This document shows positions 55,601-64,000 of a DNA stretch of 64,000 nt, piece after piece. This stretch comes from Undaria pinnatifida (lineage: Eukaryota > Sar > Phaeophyceae > Laminariales > Alariaceae). The stretch lies in NCBI GenBank assembly GCA_012845835.1, contig JABAKD010000002.1, positions 5,888,106-5,952,105 of the forward strand, read 5' to 3'. The position numbers were made by a program, and so were the translations under genes. Every line of letters begins with the position of its first letter. The first letter of the stretch is position 1. The notes under the pieces are model-generated. The model made no database searches. It had not been told where the DNA came from and saw only the letters and a list, made by a program, of their open reading frames with translations.

Positions 55601-58600
55601 TAGCTTGTTCGACACCGGGTTTTTTTTGTGAGGAATGGAGCTCTTCAGGCGGGGAGGACAGGTCCCAGAAACCAAAATGGCGCACCGCTCCGGCAGAATG
55701 TGCCCTCACAAACCTAGGAAAAAGCGCTTCGACTTGACATGTTTCCCCGGAGGATTATGGCAGCAGCCTCTAATTCCTTGTGAGGCTCGCATTCGGGTGG
55801 GTCCATGTTGCATATCTATACAGCCGCATACTTTATTTCAATACTGCGGGATTGCGATTTCCATTATATTTACGGGTTGTTAGGACGAATGTGAGAAAAT
55901 CATTTGGACTGACATACCAAGGCCAACCAAAGACCAAGGAATACATGCATCCGGTAGGTTTAAAATCAACTTGGAAGGGGAATGGTAGGAAAACATGTTG
56001 TTTGAATACGCTTGCTGAATAACGTGTTCTGTGTAACCACGCGGCGTGCCGCTACGGCGCAGATCGAGGAGAGAAGATAAAATACTCGTACACCGGATAC
56101 CAAATACACACCAGGTGGGTCAATACCGTTCTGTCAGAGACCGTACCATATAAACCACACACAGGAGGTAAGCCGCACCTGATTGTCACCGGCTGCACCA
56201 CTCACATATATACGGGCAGTATCGTTATCATCAAAGCCCGGGTCGTATCATTAACATCATCGACTGCCCCGCGGGGGGGCAGCTCCACACTCCGAGGCAT
56301 ATACCGAATAATGCCTCGACACATAATACAAAACCCCAGAATATACGAAACCGCCAAATATCCGCGGACCCGTATCGAATAACCGCATACCACAAACAGC
56401 CCCCCTATTCGGTGCTCGATACGATAGGTCCCGAACAACTTATCACCAATTGCCAGGTAAAACGGCAAATCCCAAATTCCATAATAAATCATTGCCAAGG
56501 TAAAACGGCAAGCCCAAATTCCGTCATGAAGAATAGCCAAGGTAAAACGGCAATCCCTATACCAAATCTCTCAATCTCCATTCCAGCATTGATCTCCCAA
56601 TCTAAAGCGAGACAGTAACTATACGGGAAGGGAAAAATCCAACAAACAAGAGTATGCTGGTAAAATCCTCAACCAAAACCAATAACACCGTCTTCACTAA
56701 AAATAGCATTCCGCCCGATAACAACGGCCCCCCTGTTGTGCAAAAATATCACACCGCCCGATAACATCCGGCCCCCCTGTTGCGTACTCTGGGCGAGTAG
56801 GACAACAGAACGTGTCTGATATATATAGGGCATCTCAAATCGAACTATAACAGCCCCCCTGCTATTAAGAGGTGCTCACCACGGGAGTATGCAAAAGGCA
56901 ATGATTGCATCTGAATTTAAAAGTACTAAGGATACTAGTAATTTTGGGTCCCCTGTACGTTGTGCATACTTAACCAATAGCCAACGTGTACGGCACGATT
57001 CATCAAGACCATCGGCATATCTTACTGGCGTGTTAACCTTACTCGACGCATGAGTGCATCCCAATACTTTCTCCAATTCCCTGAAAATAACTTCTCCGTT
57101 CCACTCACCCACCCCCAATACCCGAAAAAAAAAATAAATGCAAGAAATCACCACAAATTCATCACAAAGTTGCGGTGAAAACGAAACGCCTCCGTGTGCA
57201 AAGGCTTGATGAGAAAATCAGCATGCTGCAGTGTCGACGCTACGTGGACAACCTCAAACTCCCCGTTAGCAACACGTTCCCGAAGGAAGTGATGACGGGC
57301 ATCAATGTGCTTACTGTTGGGAGTGGTCACAGGGTTTTTTCGCTAAATGTATCGCCCTCTGGTTATCTTCCTTCACCGTGGTACACCCAACATCGCGGTC
57401 CGGGAAAATAAAACTCCAGAGATACCGCATGAAAATCGTCTCGCGAAAACCCGTGGCCATCGCCACATACTCTGCCTCCGTAGACGAAAGCGTAACGGAT
57501 TTCTGCGTCCTAGAGTAGAACGATACACAGGCACCAGCACACATGATAACTCCACCAGAGACAGACCTTCGGTCATTGGCCTCGTGCGCATAGTCCGCGT
57601 CCACGTACAACTCCAGCTGAACTCCATCACTCAGACCCCTCTGAAAAGTAATACCGTAAGTACTCGTCGATTTGATGTACATCATGATGTGCAGCGCTGC
57701 CTGCCAATGCAATAACTTTGGCGCTGCAGAGTATCTTGCCACTGCTCGAACCGCGTTAAGGATGTCCGGGCGGGTCTGGTTCGCCAGCCACATCGAATGC
57801 CCTACCAACGACCGAAAAGGCTCATCAACGTCTGGTTCATCGTGGTCAAACACCTCAAGCTTTAGGTCAACCACCGCAGGGATGCTCTTGCCGCGAGTGA
57901 CACCAAACTTCGCTACGGTACTTTCAGCGAAAACCTGCTGTGATATCGTCAACTTCCCTGCATCCCAGTCTCGAGAAAATCGGCAACCTGCGTACCACCG
58001 CAACTCCCCCAGGTTGTTGATAGGAACGAACTGGTTCAGGTCCTCACAAAACTTGTCACACCTACTCTTAAGCCCCATCGCAAATATGTCATCCACATGC
58101 ACTACTACTACGATAGAAACGGCCCCCGCTTCAACCAAACGCATAACACACGCATCAGCCTCACACTGCTCAAAACCAAGACCCCTCATGCCGCGTACCA
58201 AGTGATGGTGCCATTGCCGCGACGCCTGCTTCAAACCATACAGGCTGCGGCACAACTTAGCCACCTTACCGGACATCGACCCGCACCTCTTGGGGAGGCG
58301 CATGTAGACATCCTCACTTAGCTCTGACTGGACAAACGCCTGCTCGGCATCAAAATGGCATAAATCCAATTCCAACTCGCACGCTATGGCAGCCAGCAAA
58401 CGAATACTCGCAACTGATGGGCACGGGGAATACGTCTCGAAATAATCAACGCCTGCACGCTGCCCAAAGCCCCGCGCTACCAGCCTGGCCTTTGCCCGCA
58501 CTACTCTACCAAATTCGTTGACCTTCCAAGAATAAACCCACTTAGCAGAGATTACGTTGATGCCGTTTCGTTGCTAAGTGTCACCACATCTCTTGTCCAC

Positions 58601-60096
58601 CACAGCCATGAACGTCCCCGCGCGGTACAGACCGTCGAACTCAGTGTCCATGGCATCGAACCACACATCTCCGTGTTCATCCTCGCACGCTTCGCGATAC
58701 GAGTCGGGCGTTACCAACTCACTCGCAGGGCATGAAGGCAGTTCAGGAGCGGGCATGTGCGGAGGAGACTGGTCGGCAATGATCATAGCGATATTCTCCC
58801 GCGCGGCTAGCATCAAAACGAAGCCGTGCTGCGGGCCCAGGGCCCCCCGTTGTCGCGCCGCCGACCGCGTCACCGCCGGCAATACCCGCGGTTGCTGCTG
58901 CTGCTGCACCGGCACCTCCACAGCTCGGCTTTAGCTGACCATCGTCGCCCACACCGCCCCCGTCCCAGTGTGGTTCGCCTCCGCCCGCACCGCCCCCGTC
59001 CCATTGTTGTGCGCCTCCGCCCACACCGCCCCCGTCCCATTGTTGTGCGCCTCCGCCCACACCGCCCCCGTCCCATTGTTGTGCGCCTCCGCCCACACCG
59101 CCCCCGTCCCATTGTTGTGCGCCTCCGCCCACACCGCCCCCGTCCCATTGTTGTGCGCCTCCGCCCACACCGCCCCCGTCCCATTGTTGTGCGCCTCCGC
59201 CCACACCGCCCCCGTCCAATTGTTGTGCGCCTCCGCCCACACCGCCCCCGTCCCATTGTTGTGCGCCTCCGCCCACACCGCCCCCGTCCCATTGCTGTAC
59301 GCCTCCGCCCATACCGGCCCCGTCCAATGCGTCGCCGTGAATTACGAAGCCAGTTTGGTGCTGAGGCCAAGCTCCCGGTGGTGATGGTGGTGGTGTGCTG
59401 CTGTAGTGCTCCTGGGGGGGCGGAGGGCCGTGCGGAGGGGCCGCCACAATGTTTGCATGCATGCGGGTGGGCGGAGCAGTGCGGCATTGCCTGGCCATGT
59501 GACCGTAAGCTCCACAAGTGCTGCAGACCCCCGAAAAAACGTTCGGCGCTCGACAAATGTCGGACTTGTGCCCGAGGGCACCACACCGACCGCACTTGTA
59601 CACTTCCCCCATGGACGCTCCTGGAGGCGGAGGAGACTCCGGCTGGTACCACCCACTTCCGGTGTTACCTGCCCCACCAATGCCCCCCGGCCTCAGCTGG
59701 TGCTGGGGCTGCTGCTGCGGCTGGGGTGGGTGCTGCTGCTGCTGGTGCTGGTGCTGGTAACTATGGTCTGCACCCCCACGCTGCTGCTGTTGCCCTCTCC
59801 CCAACTGCTGCTGCTGCTGCTGCCCATACGGCCGCTGCTGCAGCTGCTGTTGCTGCCCAAACGGCCGCTGCTGCCGCTGCTGTTGCTGCCCATACGGCCG
59901 CTGCTGCTGCTGCTGTTGCTGCCCAAACGGCCGCTGCTGCTGCTGCTGTTGCTGCCCAAACGGCCGCTGCTGCTGCTGCTGTTGCTGCCCATACGGCCGC
60001 TGCTGCTGCTGCTGTTGCTGCCCATACGGCCGCTGTTGCTGCTGCTGTTGCTGCCCATACGGCCGCTGCTGCTGCTGCTGTTGCTGTCCATACGAC

Positions 60097-60133
<37 letters not shown>

Positions 60134-62123
60134 CGGCGCCTAATCTGCCCTGAAAACCCCCATCGACGGCGAGGGCGTGGGGATCCGCCAACGGCGCAGC
60201 AGCCATTGACACGACCGCCGCTAACTTCCGCTCCTCCAACTCCTTCGTCTTGCGGTTAGCGTGGGAGGCGCGGACGATTCCCTCCATCTCCGATCGCGTG
60301 AGGCCGGGTCGAAGCAAGCTAGTGCGCTGCTCCAAGTCGTAAAACTCGGACGGGAGACGACGTGTTAGTATGCGAACCACGTCGCGATCCGACTTGCGGA
60401 TACCCAATGTGGACAGCACATTGAGCTTCCCCTCAGCACGGGCAAAGAACAGCTTGGGGTCCTCATCCCCCTGCATCTCTATGTTCTCGAACTCTTTCTC
60501 GAGGTGATCTCGTTCGACATCACCCTGCGGCTGATACCAGGCCATCACAGCCTTCCATGCTCCCTCCACCGACCCAGCGGCATGCATCCGTTCCTCCACG
60601 GGCTGTCCTTGCATGGCTTCCATGAGAAATTCCCATGCCTTCTCGCACTTCTCGACTCTCTGCTGCCCATGAAGATAGATGGATCGGTTGCGCTCCTCCA
60701 TCCCTCCTGAGCCCCCGGCTATCCGAATAGGGTCGCTCGTGGGCTCAAGCGCCCCGATCAGACCCCGCGCCGTCAAGAAAGCTTGGAACCTGTGCGACCA
60801 CAGGTGCAGCTGACTCCGCCCATCAAACTTGGGCACCCGCATGCTGTTTTGCGACGACAAGATGAGCGCCGGGGGGGTCTGGTGGTGACGGTAATCTGGC
60901 TCCGGCACAGGCTGCCCAGCACTTGCCTGCTGCATGGGCCGCCCGCTCCCCCCAGCGGTACCCGACTAAACCGCTGCCTCGGCGGACATCCTCAACGCTC
61001 TCTTTGCTGACAACGCCGCGTCTCGCTCAGCCACCGTCGCGTCTCTCTCAGCCAACGTCGCGTCTCGCTGAGCCAAATTAATCGACACTTCCTCCAGCTG
61101 CGGCCGAAGCAGCTCGACCTCCTCGGCCATAACAGCAACCCTTCAGCAAGCTCCGGGCCCGGAAACCCACGATAATCGTGTTTGAATACGCTTGCTGAAC
61201 GTGTTCTGTGTAACCACGCGGCGTGCCGCTACGGCGTAGATCGAGGAGAGAAGATAAAATACTCGTACACCGGATACCAAATACACACCAGGTGGGTCAA
61301 TACCGTTCTGTCAGAGACCGTACCATATAAACCACACACAGGAGGTAAGCCGCACCTGATTGTCACCGGCTGCACCACTCACATATATACGGGCAGTATC
61401 GTTATCATCAAAGCCCGGGTCGTATCATTAACATCATCGACTGCCCCGCGGGGGGGCAGCTCCACACTCCGAGGCATATACCGAATAATGCCTCGACACA
61501 TAATACGAAACCCCAGAATATACGAAACCGCCAAATATCCGCGGACCCGTATCGAACAACCGCATACCACAAACACATGTTTCTAGCGTAATTCGCTTTC
61601 ATGATTTCTCGTGGGTTTGGTGGATGCGCCTTGGATTTTGACTTTCGGCGGTTTTCAACACAATTTTACATGTCCCCCACAAAAGCTGGCTACATCGCAA
61701 AAACGTTATTATCGCACACTTATTCCAAGTATCTTGTATCGGAAAAAGTAGGTGCGACTTTAAAGAGGTAACAAGCCGGGGCTTTCCACGGGTCAGGTCG
61801 CTTGCCGCGAGTCGGGACGATTCAGGGTTAACTCGACCCGACCCGACCCGTGAGATTGGAAAACTTCGTTACCAGGTACCATTTGACCTGCACATGAGGT
61901 ATCCGACGACTCCCCGACTCCACCCAATTCTACCAGCCAGAATGAGAAACCTTCTTGACCGCGCCCACGGATACGGTAATGACCCTTCAAAGCCCTTAGT
62001 TAAATGAACCCAGCCGCTCACCTTCACTGCTGCCTTAACGACGTGAGCCTGTCTCCGCTCCATGGTGACGATTGCCGCCTTCAGGGAAGTCACCTCCTGC
62101 TCCATTTTTGTGTTGCTTGTTCC
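49502..62123 (-). CDS. Coiled-coil protein with C-terminal EF-hand-like module, 3' part of gene
   Basis: Five minus-strand exons (62123-62022, 54205-54068, 53650-53552, 51050-50862, 49645-49502) are each an exact multiple of three and phase 0. They give 223 codons and a TAG stop. Residues 1 to about 145 are charged helix without proline, rich in Glu, Lys, Gln and Leu, as in a coiled coil. The end reads ARDGGRTGALGGPAFKDALR, ENFPG, LMLRFVREVDQSVDYREVLKF, a helix-loop-helix pair of EF-hand shape with poor calcium ligands. The GRTG...AF pattern is shared with the first EF pair of the neighbouring gene, so the two may be distant paralogues. The first exon is internal, so the 5' end lies beyond 62.1 kb. 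A copia element sits in the first intron seen. Confidence 0.7.
50862..51050 (-). CDS. Coiled-coil gene, exon 4 of those seen
   Basis: Acceptor tttcgcgcag, donor AAG|gtgatg. 63 codons: LEQTLRTDTEEVLQEVAKHD, EAIEHVVGGIEEVKEDLQEA, then the EF-like loop ARDGGRTGALGGPAFK. Confidence 0.75.
51590..52560. repeat. Three diverged C-rich tandem units
   Basis: Segments starting gttcaaacgccccacct (about 51,645 and 51,800) and gattaaacaccccacct (52,175) each continue with a aaat(c/t)(c/t)gccagagta box, then c(g)tcattat..., and a ccctccttccccac tract. Units run about 150-370 bp. Intronic, between exons at 53,552 and 51,050. Confidence 0.55.
52720..52885 (+). repeat. Inverted-repeat partner A (plus orientation)
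   Basis: gctacactgtagttgcaagg, gagtcgccgac, tacgcgcgatcggagtatta, cagctggagtgtatttt recur as the reverse complement at 55,090-55,255. Confidence 0.75.
53552..53650 (-). CDS. Coiled-coil gene, exon 3 of those seen
   Basis: Acceptor tattcactgccag, donor GAG|gtgtga. 33 codons: VNVKLQERRNEALKWELLRQ then GGSQEVFETIVKE. Confidence 0.7.
54068..54205 (-). CDS. Coiled-coil gene, exon 2 of those seen
   Basis: Acceptor tttatttttgcag, donor CAG|gtacgt. 46 codons: KTEAYLTLECERAVEEERVK then ADQIEEQKTVAELQNELLTE, heptad-like. Confidence 0.75.
54244..54498. mobile_element. Family 1 element next to a splice acceptor
   Basis: Left end accatgctgcgatagaggta, right end gcccctctagcgtagcaagcg. Inside are ctccttaacccaaaatcgtc and agtcttaagctccccaaat. 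Its left edge is 38 bp from the acceptor of the coiled-coil gene exon at 54,068-54,205 and upstream of it in transcription. Confidence 0.7.
54505..54600. repeat. agtaccagtat short repeat
   Basis: About eight imperfect 10-11 bp units (agtaccagtat, agtattgtaccagtat) directly after the family 1 element. Confidence 0.7.
55090..55255 (-). repeat. Inverted-repeat partner B
   Basis: Reverse-complement copy of 52,720-52,885 with scattered changes. The pair, 2.2 kb apart, flanks exons at 53,552-53,650 and 54,068-54,205 of the coiled-coil gene. Confidence 0.75.
55999..56398 (-). repeat. 3' LTR of the copia element (400 bp)
   Basis: Same as the 5' LTR apart from an extra taa and three substitutions. 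It is immediately preceded, in element orientation, by a purine tract (aataggggggc), the expected second-strand primer site. Confidence 0.9.
56399..57147. other. Untranslated 3' part of the copia element
   Basis: Between the end of the RNase H frame and the 3' LTR. Contains three copies of a gccaaggtaaaacggcaa-like word at 56,449-56,560 and two gcccgataac...ggcccccctgtt words. No gene is seen. Confidence 0.6.
57148..58930 (-). pseudogene. pol: pol remnant: reverse transcriptase and RNase H, stop and frameshift
   Basis: The frame opens at 58,930 and overlaps the end of gag in another frame. It reads PDSYREACEDEHGDVWFDAM, the usual lead-in of copia RT, meets TAG at 58,574-58,576, then continues KARLVARGFGQRAGVDYFET, LCHFDAEQAFVQSEL, VVVVHVDDIF (catalytic Asp pair; His for the usual Tyr), RPDILNAVRAVARY, and RNase H with VDADYAHE, RRSVSGG and SSTEAEYVAMA. 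Near 57,325 one extra A in a six-A run shifts the frame. The C-terminal part (KHIDARHHFLRERV...HADFLIKPL) then continues to 57,148. No protease DTG and no integrase HHCC/DDE are seen. Confidence 0.9.
58743..61130 (-). pseudogene. gag: gag of the copia element, one in-frame TAG
   Basis: The frame starts at ATG 61,130, 48 bp after the 5' LTR, with a coiled-coil-like lead (LAQRDATLAERDATVAERDA). It meets TAG at 60,966-60,968 and continues 740 codons to a stop at 58,743. The body has the copia gag fold region (FDGRSQLHLWSHRFQAFL; LEKEFENIEMQGDEDPKLFF). Then come about ten PYG/PFG-Q7-R repeats, two CCHC knuckles (CGRCGALGHKSDIC, CSTCGAYGHMARQC) for RNA binding, and about ten GGGVGGGAQQWD repeats. 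Translation could also start at Met 60,935 after the TAG. Low-complexity expansions on both sides of the knuckles are unusual. The large open frames on the opposite strand are shadows of these repeats. Confidence 0.85.
61179..61575 (-). repeat. 5' LTR of the copia element (397 bp)
   Basis: In element orientation starts TGTTTGTGGTATGCGG and ends GTATTCAAACA. The next bases, cgattatcgtgggtttccgg, are where a primer-binding site is expected. They do not match the initiator-Met tRNA 3' end (TGGTATCAGAGC type) used by many copia elements. Confidence 0.9.
62022..62123 (-). CDS. Coiled-coil gene, exon 1 of those seen
   Basis: Acceptor catgtctctcag, donor AAG|gtgagc. 34 codons: EQEVTSLKAAIVTMERRQAH then VVKAAVK. 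The internal Met could be a start, but the acceptor before it argues for an upstream exon. Confidence 0.6.
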
Positions 62124-62444
62124 CTGAGAGACATGCCATATACGACGAGGTATTGATCTAAGATTGACTATATCGTAGAATAGAGGAAAGTTGAACTTGG
62201 GAGCGGTCCTAATCGGCTTGCCACACCTTGTGATGCTCGTACTAAAACCTACAATGAAACATCCTGAGATAAGCGACGACGTTGAGAAGTGCGGTACCGC
62301 ATGCTCGCATTGGCTTTCAAATCGGGTTCCCTACGGTGCAACGGTACGCGGATCCCTAACCGCCCACACTAAGAGCCTGGACACGGAATAATCTCTGAGA
62401 GCAGAAAGGAGATCAGCGTGTAATAAGAGGGAGGGGTGAAGAAA

Positions 62445-62702
62445 CGACGCGTGATACGATAGAGGTAGTATCAGTTCTCGGCTGGAATGGTTTCTGATTG
62501 ACGGGGGCTCCTCAACAAAAAAACGTCGGAAGTAGGCAGAAATTGTTTGGGCGTGGTTCTTGTTGTGTGTCCTAGGCCATGGCATTTTTCTCCGGTGGTG
62601 GCAGTTTTCAATTTTCTCAAAAATCTGTTCTTGGGAGCGGTCGTAAGCTTCCAAAATGAGGAACCCCAGAAAAAAAAACGGTGAATCTCCATCGCAGCCT
62701 GG
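62445..62702. mobile_element. Inverted-terminal element, family 1
   Basis: Left end cgacgcgtgatacgatagag, right end gtgaatctccatcgcagcct. Inside are tctgattgacgggggctcct, tgtgtcctaggccatgg and cgtaagcttccaaaatgagg. Confidence 0.65.
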
Positions 62703-64000
62703 GTTCAAATAGAGTGGGCGAATCTACGACCTGTAAGAGTAAGAGCCTCGGCACTGCTTGCGGGGTTTTAAAGCAGAAGTTGGACTACTTCACGGAGCGA
62801 GAAGGACGGGCGCAGAAAGGGCAGCAACGTGGGCTATGTCAATGGTAACACCGGAAACAGATAAGATGCACAAGGTCCCTGGAGTAGCCGTCGCGTGTTT
62901 TGGCTTTACGCTCCATTAGGGCTTCCCTTGATTTTGACGTTCATTTTTTCTGACGGTTTTTGTGGGTGGTCGACGTTTGAACCTCATGCTACTGCACGGT
63001 GTTGGATGCCAACAATAATAAACAAGAAATAAAGAGGAACGTCAGACTCGCGAGTTTTGGGCAGTATTAAAGACTCCCGTTGAATAAATCGCAGTCAGCA
63101 GCAGGCGCCACGCCAACCCCTCCTACCTGATAAGAGGTACCAGGTATAGTCTATATATAGAGTCTATATATATTATTGTCGAGGTTGTTTGGAGCTGGAC
63201 TTCCCATATTTAGTGGGGTTTTGGTTCGTTGTTGTCGGACCCGTACGGCAGCGCACAGTGCGCAACCCGGCTTCGCCCTTTTACAACTGTTGTTCATACA
63301 CAACACTATTATTCTACACTACTATTAATAGACACATTATGCTGCCAATACATGGTAGAGGTGCACGACATTTATTCGGAGGCGTTCCTCTCGTGAGAAG
63401 CTCCATAGACTATATACCTCGCACACAAAACACCGATTCCGATTTCGATTTTGAGAAAAACAGAAGCACTTTTGTGCAACCCGATGAAGAATATCACGCC
63501 CCATCATTGTAGTATAGTACAAGAGCTCCGCATGGGCGCCGGCATTCGCCGGCGCCCATGCTTGGGGTAGGGCAGGGCAGCACTTCGACAACTTAAGGTG
63601 TAGCTGTCCGATTTGGCATGCATTGAACTTTAAAGTAATGCCAAGAGTTTAATACGAACATGGGATTATGAAAGTCATGCTTTGACAAAAGAAAAAACGT
63701 AATATTATACAACAAAGAAGGCAAACTATGTTAAATGCGCCGTCAAGTAAAAGTTGGCGTCGGTCAAACAAAAATACCGAAAAGAGTATTATAATTGAGA
63801 ACCTGCGTCGCCTCTAGGCGAAACAAAAATGCCTTAGTATTAATGAAGAGACTGCACTGCTGTCCCCGTGGCAATGGAGGTTCGAAGCCGACAGGATGCA
63901 AAGTCGGTTTGCATCAAACGTCGACATGAGGACATGTCAGCCGGCGAGGTTTTGGAAGAAGATTGCTTTGTTTGTTATGTGAAGGCTGTCGCATTGATTG
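62703..64000. other. Right end; no gene supported
   Basis: Upstream (in transcription) of the first exon seen of the coiled-coil gene. No exon with a phase-0 donor was found. Holds tatatatagagtctatatata runs (about 63,150-63,175) and the hairpin at 63,530. Confidence 0.4.
63530..63561. other. Perfect 14-bp hairpin
   Basis: gcatgggcgccggc, loop attc, gccggcgcccatgc: a perfect inverted repeat of 14 bp with a 4-base loop, GC-rich in AT-rich surroundings. No T-run follows, and this is eukaryotic DNA, so a terminator is unlikely. Confidence 0.8.

Larger units (their letters stand above)
55999..61575 (-). mobile_element. Ty1/copia-type LTR retrotransposon, protease and integrase missing
   Basis: Two LTRs (55,999-56,398 and 61,179-61,575), each TGTTTG...CAAACA, are flanked by the 5-bp target duplication CATGT (55,994-55,998 and 61,576-61,580). 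The LTRs differ by three substitutions and one 3-bp indel, so insertion was recent. Coding is on the minus strand: gag, then directly the reverse transcriptase/RNase H. The expected protease and integrase between gag and RT are absent. Gag and pol each carry an in-frame TAG, and pol has a frameshift. It lies in an intron of the coiled-coil gene, same strand. Confidence 0.93.

Noticed and set aside
58826-60259. A 477-codon plus-strand frame, Arg/Pro/Ala-rich
   Set aside because: Antisense shadow of the gag Gln and Gly repeats; the minus strand carries clear gag motifs.
1-64000. CRISPR arrays, bacterial operons, rRNA or tRNA genes
   Set aside because: The direct repeats have no unique equal-length spacers, the genes are spliced, and I found no tRNA or rRNA core.

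Overview
The window is nuclear DNA of an intron-rich eukaryote. Genes are cut into exons of about 55-720 bp by introns of about 0.4-8 kb, joined at GT/AG sites with consistent phase. The rest is repeats: small inverted-terminal elements, minisatellites, a giant tetranucleotide array and one complete-ended LTR retrotransposon. The gene style, the TTAGGG-type interstitial telomere motifs and the kinds of protein (EF-hand/coiled-coil proteins, a Ycf45/SpoIIIAA-like ATPase) suggest an alga, most likely a stramenopile such as a brown alga. That assignment is inference. I see no rRNA, tRNA, CRISPR or bacterial operon structure.

Layout. (1) 1.0-19.5 kb, plus strand: ten exons whose phases all match encode about 390 residues of a SpoIIIAA/Ycf45-family P-loop ATPase. 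Its introns hold most of the repeats of this part, including a 1.5 kb array of palindromic AAGCTT-centred units (16.6-18.1 kb). (2) 19.5-26.8 kb: no convincing gene; inverted-terminal elements, a foldback element and a short tandem duplication. (3) 26.9-47.5 kb, minus strand: exons of one very long gene, or two adjacent genes. The upstream part encodes a proline-rich segment, two EF-hand-like pairs, a small Tudor/SH3-like beta module (GD...W.PAEV) and a Lys/Arg/Ser-rich tail. The downstream part encodes a disordered Ser/Pro/Arg-rich protein. A 1.15 kb (TGTA)n array lies in an intron or 5' region. (4) 49.5-62.1 kb, minus strand: five exons, all phase 0, give the C-terminal 223 residues of a coiled-coil protein ending in an EF-hand-like module. 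(5) 55,999-61,575: a Ty1/copia-type retrotransposon in an intron of gene (4), on the same strand. It has 400/397 bp LTRs and a CATGT target duplication. It keeps gag and reverse transcriptase/RNase H but has no protease or integrase.

Exons were placed by hand from reading frame, splice signals and phase. Where phases join without conflict and the product matches a family (the ATPase, the copia pol) confidence is high. The calcium-binding role of the EF-hand-like genes is inferred from weak motifs. Two dispersed inverted-terminal families run through the whole window: one with ends near GCGTGCTACGATAGAGGT, one with internal CACTCGCGCGAGTG palindromes. They account for much of the intergenic and intronic sequence.
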